Positions 58,526 through 64,000 of a DNA stretch of 64,000 nucleotides are shown here, one piece after another. The position numbers were made by a program, and so were the translations under genes. Below the pieces are notes generated by a model. It was given only the letters and a program-made list of their open reading frames with translations, did not search any database and had not been told where the DNA came from. Source of the stretch: Acinetobacter indicus CIP 110367 (GTDB lineage Bacteria; Pseudomonadota; Gammaproteobacteria; Pseudomonadales; Moraxellaceae); contig NZ_KI530754.1 in NCBI RefSeq assembly GCF_000488255.1, positions 186,001 to 250,000 of the forward strand, given 5' to 3'. How positions within the stretch are numbered: the stretch's first letter is position 1; the number at the start of each line of letters is the position of its first letter.

Positions 58526-59784
58526 TAAAAAGCAAAGCCCAGTTGTGGCGAGAGCTGCTGCTGATATTTGGATTGCCCCGACTGTAAAATCTGCTGGCGA
58601 ATCTGCTGCGCTGGCGGCTCTTTTTTAAATTTCGGGCTGTCGGCACAGCGAATAAAATGCTGGGCACGGTTATAGGCCACGCCCATGCGTTTTAGCTGAT
58701 CTATATGAATGTGCCCAAACCGGCGCGCCTGCACAATTTTCTGCGCCGAACGCACGCCTATACCCGGCACCCGTAAAATCAACTGGTAGTCGGCACGGTT
58801 GATATCTACCGGAAAAGCCTCTGGATGACGCAGTGCCCAGCCCAATTTCGGGTCGACATCCAGGTCTAAATTGGGATGTTGATCATCCACCAGTTCATGC
58901 GCAGCAAAACCATAAAAACGCATTAACCAGTCACTTTGATAGAGCCGGTTTTCACGCAGCAACGGCGGCGCTGAACCGACAGCGGGCAAGGCCTTTTCCT
59001 GTGTATTAATTGGAATATAACCAGAAAAATAAACCCGTTTTAGCTTGAATTCTTTGTAGTGCCGATCGGCCATCATAATAATGTCTTGGTCGGTTTCATT
59101 ATGTGCACCCACTACCATCTGCGTGGTTTGTCCGGCCGGAACAAACTTCGGTACCGATTTGATGATTTTCGATTCATCTTTCAGTTGAATCAGGCGATCG
59201 CGGACAATACCCAAATCCTTCTGCACTTCGGCATGACTTTTTTCCGGGGCAAACTGCTGTAGTCCAGCTTCGGTCGGCATTTCCAGATTAATACTCATCC
59301 GGTCAACATATAAACCGGCTTCGGTAATAATTTCCTGAGATGCGCCCGGGATGGTTTTTAAATGAATATATCCATTAAAGTTTTCTTCCAGCCGCAGCTT
59401 TTTCACCACCTGTAGCATTCGTTCCATGGTGTAATCGGCCGATTTAAAAATACCGGAACTTAAAAACAGCCCTTCAATATAATTGCGCCGGTAAAAATTT
59501 ATGGTCAGATCGACCACTTCCTGTACGGTAAAGGCTGCGCGTTTCACATCATTGGAACGCCGCGACACGCAATAGGCACAGTCATAAATGCAAACATTGG
59601 AGAACAGGATTTTAAGCAGCGAAACACAGCGCCCATCTTCGGTATAGCTGTGACAGATGCCATTACCGGTATTGCCCAGCCCTTGGTCTTTATTTTTGCG
59701 CCGACTGCCACTCGATGAGCAGGACACATCATATTTGGCAGCATCGGCTAAAATTTGCAGTTTTTCACGGATACGTTCAGACAT
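58525..59784 (-). CDS. TIGR03916-type radical SAM protein with helix-hairpin-helix domain
   Basis: The 419-residue protein has the radical-SAM cluster motif CIYDCAYC (CxxxCxxC) near residue 71 and a C-terminal HhH motif LRVPGIGVRSAQKIVQARRFG. The combination suggests chemistry on DNA. It comes first in the pair with the TIGR03915-type gene. Such pairs occur widely next to or fused with uracil-DNA glycosylases, but the reaction is not established. Confidence 0.88.
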   Translation of the reverse strand: MSERIREKLQILADAAKYDVSCSSSGSRRKNKDQGLGNTGNGICHSYTEDGRCVSLLKILFSNVCIYDCAYCVSRRSNDVKRAAFTVQEVVDLTINFYRRNYIEGLFLSSGIFKSADYTMERMLQVVKKLRLEENFNGYIHLKTIPGASQEIITEAGLYVDRMSINLEMPTEAGLQQFAPEKSHAEVQKDLGIVRDRLIQLKDESKIIKSVPKFVPAGQTTQMVVGAHNETDQDIIMMADRHYKEFKLKRVYFSGYIPINTQEKALPAVGSAPPLLRENRLYQSDWLMRFYGFAAHELVDDQHPNLDLDVDPKLGWALRHPEAFPVDINRADYQLILRVPGIGVRSAQKIVQARRFGHIHIDQLKRMGVAYNRAQHFIRCADSPKFKKEPPAQQIRQQILQSGQSKYQQQLSPQLGFAF

Positions 59785-59993
59785 GCGTTTCAGCAGAAAT
59801 CAGGAGATAAGCTGATTATAAAAAAGCGAAAATGTTGCGCCTAGCAAGCCGATGCGTTAGCACGACCCAGCTTGTCGCAACGAATGTAACTGCTGTGTAA
59901 AAACCGGCAGATTATTTAAAAAATAAATAATGATTATGATTTGCTAATTTTGTTCAGCTTGGGCAAAGTGTAGGAAGAATAAGGAGAAATCGC

Positions 59994-61037
59994 ATGTCTA
60001 TATTGGAACAGCTCGGCATTAAACATCCTATTTTTTTAGCGCCGATGGCCGGTGTTTCGACACCTGAACTGGCTGCCGAAGTTTCCAACCAGGGCGGCTT
60101 GGGTTCACTGGGTTTAGGGGCCAGTTCAGTGGCGTCTGCCCGAGAACAGATTTTAAAAACCCAGGACCTGACCGACTGCCCTTTTCAGGTCAATTTCTTC
60201 TGTCATCAACCCGAGCCGCTGGATGAAGCTGCTGCTCAGGTCTGGCTGGATTATTTAAGTCCGCATTTTGTCCATTATGGCGTAGCGCTGCCGACCCAGC
60301 TCAAAAATCTGTATCCGAGTTTTTTAAGCAATGATGATTATCTGAATCTGGTGCTGGAAACCCGTCCTCAGGCGGTGAGTTTTCATTTTGGTATTCCGCA
60401 CGCGCATCAGATTCAGGCGCTAAAACAGGCCGGGATTATCACCATGGTCTCTGCCACCAATCTGGCCGAAGCACAAGCCATTGAAGCGGCGGGTATTGAT
60501 ATTATTATTGCCCAAGGCGTAGAGGCTGGCGGTCATCGTGGCCTGTTTAATGCCGCTATTGATGGCGGTATCCGCACGGTAGATTTAGTGACTTTACTGA
60601 CCCAGCACTGTCAGATTCCGGTGGTTGCAGCTGGTGGAATTATGAATGGTCAACATGCACAACGTGTCATGAACCTTGGCGCAGTCGCGGTACAGCTCGG
60701 GACCGCCTTTGTGCAATGTAAATCTTCCAATGCCAATGAGGCGTATCGCAAGGCTTTATTTAGCCAGAGCTGTACCCAAATTACCGATTCAATTTCCGGC
60801 CGTCCGGCACGTGGTCTGGTCAATCAGTGGCACCGTCTGGTGGATACGCCAAACCGTCCGCCGGTACCGACCTATCCCTATACCTATGATATTGGCAAGC
60901 AGTTACATGCCGCAGCTAGCCAGCAAGGTGAACAGGGATTTGGTGCATTCTGGGCCGGTGCCAATGTCGGTCTGATTCGTGACATGGAAGCCGGTGATTT
61001 AATTAATCAACTGGTGCTGGAAATGACCAGTCACTAA
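59994..61037 (+). CDS. NAD(P)H-dependent flavin oxidoreductase (nitronate monooxygenase)
   Basis: The 347-residue TIM-barrel protein belongs to the 2-nitropropane dioxygenase group: N-terminal HPIFLAPMAGVSTPELAAEVS, flavin-site AQGVEAGGHRG with the active His, and VVAAGGIMNGQHAQRVMNLGAVAVQLGTAF. It probably detoxifies nitronates such as propionate 3-nitronate. An AGGAGA site precedes the ATG. It is a single gene with its own terminator. Confidence 0.9.
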   Translation: MSILEQLGIKHPIFLAPMAGVSTPELAAEVSNQGGLGSLGLGASSVASAREQILKTQDLTDCPFQVNFFCHQPEPLDEAAAQVWLDYLSPHFVHYGVALPTQLKNLYPSFLSNDDYLNLVLETRPQAVSFHFGIPHAHQIQALKQAGIITMVSATNLAEAQAIEAAGIDIIIAQGVEAGGHRGLFNAAIDGGIRTVDLVTLLTQHCQIPVVAAGGIMNGQHAQRVMNLGAVAVQLGTAFVQCKSSNANEAYRKALFSQSCTQITDSISGRPARGLVNQWHRLVDTPNRPPVPTYPYTYDIGKQLHAAASQQGEQGFGAFWAGANVGLIRDMEAGDLINQLVLEMTSH

Positions 61038-61054
61038 GCGCGAACAATAAACAA

Positions 61055-61083
61055 AAAACATCTCCGCGGAGATGTTTTTTTAT
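61055..61083 (+). terminator. Terminator of the nitronate monooxygenase gene
   Basis: A perfect palindrome, AAAACATCTCC with GGAGATGTTTT joined by GC, is followed by T. Confidence 0.82.
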
Positions 61084-61107
61084 TGGCCTGATAGTGTCTT
61101 GAATACT

Positions 61108-61698
61108 TTAACGGGTCACACGTTGCCAGGCATCTTTAGCTGCAAATTTAGCTTCTTCCCAGTTTAGACGGGAATCGCCTTTCATCTGTTCCCATTTGGT
61201 ACGCAGTTCTGGCTCGGCCCGGTCAAAATCGACATTTTGTTCATATAAAGGACGGTTTTCATAGCCCAGACGATAGGCGCCGCGATAATCACGATCATAG
61301 TCGACATCGGCATAGACACTGCGGGTTTCATTATAATATGGACGGTTCTGGTACTGATCACGCCAGTACACATCTTCTGCAGTCGGATCAATCGCATCGG
61401 CAATTTCATTACCGGCCAATCCACCGACCACACCACCGGCAATACCGCCCACTACGGCACCGACCGGTCCAGCTGCAGCACCGACGGCCGCACCGGTTGC
61501 CGCACCCCCTAATACACCGACACTAGTACCCACAGGATGATCGCCTGCTTCATTCATATCCGGGACACGATTGGTGTCCAAATCAGGACGTGCGTTGACA
61601 TCGGTCGGGTCGACATTTAAACCCTGGCTTCGTTCTTGTGGTAATTCTGTTGAGGTCTTATGGCTAAATTCAGTCACAGGACGATTAGTATTGGTCAT
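61108..61698 (-). CDS. Glycine-zipper protein, unknown function
   Basis: The 196-residue protein has a polar, disordered N-terminus (about 1-58), a central glycine-zipper membrane-active region (GGAATGAAVGAAAGPVGAVV, about residue 64-95) and an Arg/Tyr/Asp-rich C-terminus. Such proteins are often stress-induced envelope proteins, but there is no signal peptide. AGGGAG precedes the ATG. Confidence 0.8.
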   Translation of the reverse strand: MTNTNRPVTEFSHKTSTELPQERSQGLNVDPTDVNARPDLDTNRVPDMNEAGDHPVGTSVGVLGGAATGAAVGAAAGPVGAVVGGIAGGVVGGLAGNEIADAIDPTAEDVYWRDQYQNRPYYNETRSVYADVDYDRDYRGAYRLGYENRPLYEQNVDFDRAEPELRTKWEQMKGDSRLNWEEAKFAAKDAWQRVTR

Positions 61699-61748
61699 GT
61701 TGAAACTCCCTGGATCATTGTTATTAACAAGACTGGAATATCATCTTG

Positions 61749-61778
61749 CCAAGTGAAGACTTACCAAGTGAAGACTTA
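61749..61778. repeat. Two tandem copies of a 15-bp unit
   Basis: CCAAGTGAAGACTTA occurs twice in a row (61749-61763 and 61764-61778), upstream of the glycine-zipper gene. It could affect its promoter or be neutral. The gap 61699-61935 holds no other gene I trust. Confidence 0.6.
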
Positions 61779-61890
61779 CCTAGCATAGAGCAAGCCAAGC
61801 CCTGCAATGTCCAAGTCCTGTCCGTGTTCAGTGAGCGTATGTTGCCCTGTGTTCAGGTCTGTAGAGATTGTAAACGGATAAAATCGGGGA

Positions 61891-61916
61891 TAAAAAATGG
61901 CGCTCTGAAGCGCCAT
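61891..61916 (-). terminator. Terminator of dusB
   Basis: ATGGCGCT (61897-61904) pairs with AGCGCCAT (61909-61916). Read leftward it is followed by T6, about 20 nt after dusB. Confidence 0.82.
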
Positions 61917-61935
61917 AATTATGATAGATATTTAA

Positions 61936-62982
61936 TCATTTGGTTTCTAACAGATTCACCTGCTCAACCTGCACATCACTCATGATGTTGCCATGTTCTA
62001 ACAGTTGATTAAAATAGTTTTCCACCACCTGATACTGCTCGGCCGTGCTTTCCACACGGTACATATTCTGGCGGAATTCATTGCTAGAACGCAGTCCTTT
62101 GGTGTACCAGGCAATATGTTTACGTGAAATACGGCAGCCTGAATATTCTCCATAAAAGCTATAAAGTTCAGATAAATGCCCAAGCAATACCTGTTTGACT
62201 TCTTCAATACTCGGTGCAGCCAAATGTTCACCGGTCGTCAGATAATGGGCAATTTCACGGAAAATCCAGGGACGGCCTTGTGCCGCACGGCCAATCATAA
62301 TCGCATCTGCACCGGTATAATCCAGCACCATTTTAGCTTTTTCCGGACTGTCGATGTCGCCATTGGCAATGAGGGGAATATTCAGCTCGGCCTTAACCTG
62401 CTTGATTAACTCATAACGCGCCGTGTTCAGGTACATATCTTCACGGGTACGGCCATGCAGGGCCAGTGCGGCAATACCGGCCTGCTCTGCACGCCTGGCC
62501 ACACGCAGAATATTTTCCTGACCGTTTAAAAAACCGAGTCGGGTTTTTAAGGTCACCGGCACATCGACTGCTTCTACGACTGCATCTAAAATCCGGGCGA
62601 CCAGATCTTCATCTTGCAACAACGCCGAACCAGCCAGCTTGTTACATACTTTTTTGGCAGGACAGCCCATATTGATATCAACAATCTGTGCGCCATTCGC
62701 CACCTGATAGCGCGCGGCTTCGGCTAGGTCAGCCGGATCGGAGCCGGCAATTTGTGCAGAAATCGGGGCGATTTCGCCATCAAAATTGGCCCGATACAGA
62801 CTTTTTTTGCTCATGCGCAAAGTCTTGTCCGAGGTCATCATTTCACTGACTGCATGGCCTGCGCCAAAATATTTGCACAGCGTTCTAAACGGCCGATCCG
62901 TGACGCCTGCCATTGGTGCCACCCACAGCTTTCGCTCAATAGGACGATCAAACAGTTCTTGAATGACAGGATGTGAACTCAA
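61936..62982 (-). CDS. dusB: tRNA-dihydrouridine synthase DusB
   Basis: DusB reduces uridine to dihydrouridine in the tRNA D-loop with FMN and NADPH. The 348-residue protein has APMAGVTDRPFR, the catalytic cysteine in NMGCPAKKV (near residue 108), the FMN-site segment LIANGDIDSPEKA and GADAIMIGRAAQGRPWIF. SGCRISRKHIAWYTKG is typical of DusB rather than DusA or DusC. There is no ATG; TTG at 62982, eight bases after GAGG, is the start. In enterobacteria dusB precedes fis; here it stands alone. Confidence 0.93.
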   Translation of the reverse strand: MSSHPVIQELFDRPIERKLWVAPMAGVTDRPFRTLCKYFGAGHAVSEMMTSDKTLRMSKKSLYRANFDGEIAPISAQIAGSDPADLAEAARYQVANGAQIVDINMGCPAKKVCNKLAGSALLQDEDLVARILDAVVEAVDVPVTLKTRLGFLNGQENILRVARRAEQAGIAALALHGRTREDMYLNTARYELIKQVKAELNIPLIANGDIDSPEKAKMVLDYTGADAIMIGRAAQGRPWIFREIAHYLTTGEHLAAPSIEEVKQVLLGHLSELYSFYGEYSGCRISRKHIAWYTKGLRSSNEFRQNMYRVESTAEQYQVVENYFNQLLEHGNIMSDVQVEQVNLLETK

Positions 62983-63141
62983 TGTGGGAACCTCGGGAAA
63001 CAGAAAATGCGCAGCTTATCCTGACCTGGGAGAAAACTGGATACGGCGCTGAAAACCGGGCTAGTTTAAAGCCTTCTGACTAAAATTTCTATGCATCTGT
63101 ACCGACCACAGCACATCTGTTTTTAGCAGATGCTAAAAAAC

Positions 63142-63168
63142 AAAAGCCCATCAGAAGATGAGCTTTTT
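63142..63168 (-). terminator. Terminator of the cold-shock gene
   Basis: AAAAGCCCATC (63142-63152) pairs with GATGAGCTTTT (63157-63167) with one mismatch or G-T pair; read leftward T follows. Confidence 0.72.
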
Positions 63169-63184
63169 GCAGCGAAACCGGCAA

Positions 63185-63394
63185 TTAGATTGCAGTAATA
63201 CCGCTGGCCTGGTCGCCTTTTTTACCCGCTACGATGGTAAATTCAACGCGCTGGCCTTCATGTAAAGTTTTGAAGCCCTGGTTGGTAATTTCGCTGTAAT
63301 GAGCAAAAACGTCCTGACCTGAATCTGCCTGAATAAAACCAAAACCTTTAGTTTCATTAAACCATTTCACAGTACCAGTAACTGTATTTGACAT
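63185..63394 (-). CDS. Cold-shock domain protein (CspA family)
   Basis: The 69-residue protein is one cold-shock OB fold: [13 protein letters not shown] (RNP1 = KGFGFI) and DVFAHYSEI (RNP2 = VFAHY), ending [10 protein letters not shown]. It binds single-stranded RNA or DNA as a chaperone. AGGATT precedes the ATG. The 200-nt gap upstream could hold a long leader, as in E. coli csp genes, but I see no clear fold. Confidence 0.95.
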   Translation of the reverse strand: MSNTVTGTVKWFNETKGFGFIQADSGQDVFAHYSEITNQGFKTLHEGQRVEFTIVAGKKGDQASGITAI

Positions 63395-63594
63395 AAGATA
63401 ATCCTGTATTAAAAAACTTTTAAATTGGTCATAGATAAACCAATAATTAACTGGAAAATGACTTTGAAACTAAAAATCTGATACTACGAAGGATATTAAA
63501 AAACGACGGAGGGAAAAGATTTGCTGAAACAATAGTAATTCTTCTAGTTAACGACCACTATACAGACTTCTGTTCTGAATGCAATAAAAATAAA

Positions 63595-63816
63595 TTAATT
63601 CAATTTATATAACTGATTTAAAGCAATATAAAAACTTTTACCATCCAGGTTAAATTCTACCTGCTGTCCGGACTGAAGCTCAATCATTTTACCGACTTCC
63701 ACCCAGATAAAACCCTGGCTCGAGCGCTGCTTCTTTTTCAGCGGCATTACTTTTACAAAAATTTCCTGACCATTGACTGCAGTGGCCAACTGCCAATTTT
63801 CTACATTATTCAACAT
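63595..63816 (-). CDS. Small protein of unknown function
   Basis: ATG at 63816 gives 73 residues with basic, polar and alternating hydrophobic stretches (FIWVEVGKMIELQSGQQVEFNL), suggesting a small beta-barrel. Its size and beta character recall the OB-fold cold-shock protein next door, but the RNP motifs are missing. The ribosome-binding site is weak. The last 184 bases of the window hold nothing else I can name. Confidence 0.55.
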   Translation of the reverse strand: MLNNVENWQLATAVNGQEIFVKVMPLKKKQRSSQGFIWVEVGKMIELQSGQQVEFNLDGKSFYIALNQLYKLN

Positions 63817-64000
63817 AACTGACTCATTATATGAGCTTAGGTGATCATTTAAGAAAGCTGTTCAATTTTATTAAAATTTCATCTTTCAAAAATCGGATAA
63901 AAACACAATCAAATTTGATTATTTTAAACTTTTCACTGTCCCAATTCTCACAATTATGGACAAATATTCAATCACTATAAGCATTAAAAGTTGGATGCGG

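Noticed and set aside
61746..61985. A 79-codon frame upstream of and into dusB
   Set aside because: It starts in a tandem repeat with TTG, overlaps the dusB end and its terminator, and resembles nothing.

Overview
The window is a stretch of Gammaproteobacterial core chromosome. Gene order, protein sequences and moderate A+T-rich base composition fit the genus Acinetobacter (Moraxellaceae). I infer the genus from family knowledge; there is no rRNA gene here to prove it. Most of the DNA is housekeeping, with no phage, plasmid, IS element, CRISPR array or defence island.

Layout. 1-1.2 kb: 3' part of a WYL regulator and a candidate tiny gene. 1.2-5.8 kb: mnmG, a small secreted protein and two tandem BASS-type transporters. 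5.9-11.4 kb: prmA, a zinc-ribbon membrane protein, fis, purH and purD, with GC-rich palindromic repeats between purH and purD. 11.7-15.4 kb: a frameshifted GNAT gene, then the methionine importer metQ-metN-metI behind an unusually structured leader. 15.7-24.1 kb: dnaE, trmJ-cysE and two lipoproteins, one with an alpha/beta hydrolase domain. 24.1-32.7 kb: a maleylacetate-reductase-like enzyme, mutS, fdxA, an M15-like lipoprotein, an O-methyltransferase, a universal stress protein, and an acyltransferase/YigZ pair. 32.7-37.6 kb: a complete type I secretion operon (MFP, ABC, TolC-like). 37.7-41.2 kb: the kdsD-kdsC-lptC-lptA-lptB lipooligosaccharide operon. 41.4-49 kb: tRNA-Gly(GCC), cysS, an acyltransferase, a KAS III enzyme and hrpA. 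49.4-54.4 kb: ahpC and ahpF flanking small genes and a metallopeptidase. 54.5-64 kb: a lipoprotein, a YeeE/YedE transporter, a VIT-family transporter, a two-gene radical-SAM DNA-repair-like module, a nitronate monooxygenase, a glycine-zipper protein, dusB, a cold-shock protein and a small unknown.

Functional themes are purine synthesis, methionine and sulfur supply, replication and mismatch repair, envelope biogenesis and secretion, and peroxide defence. Points most worth a second look: a 63-nt palindromic repeat carried in frame inside hrpA; a palindrome holding a consensus DnaA box and a facing near-consensus one (30379-30425); a long nested inverted repeat plus further hairpins in the metQ leader; the standalone TIGR03915/TIGR03916-type pair; a hairpin-rich leader upstream of fis; and a possible 36-aa gene with its own terminator (914-1127).
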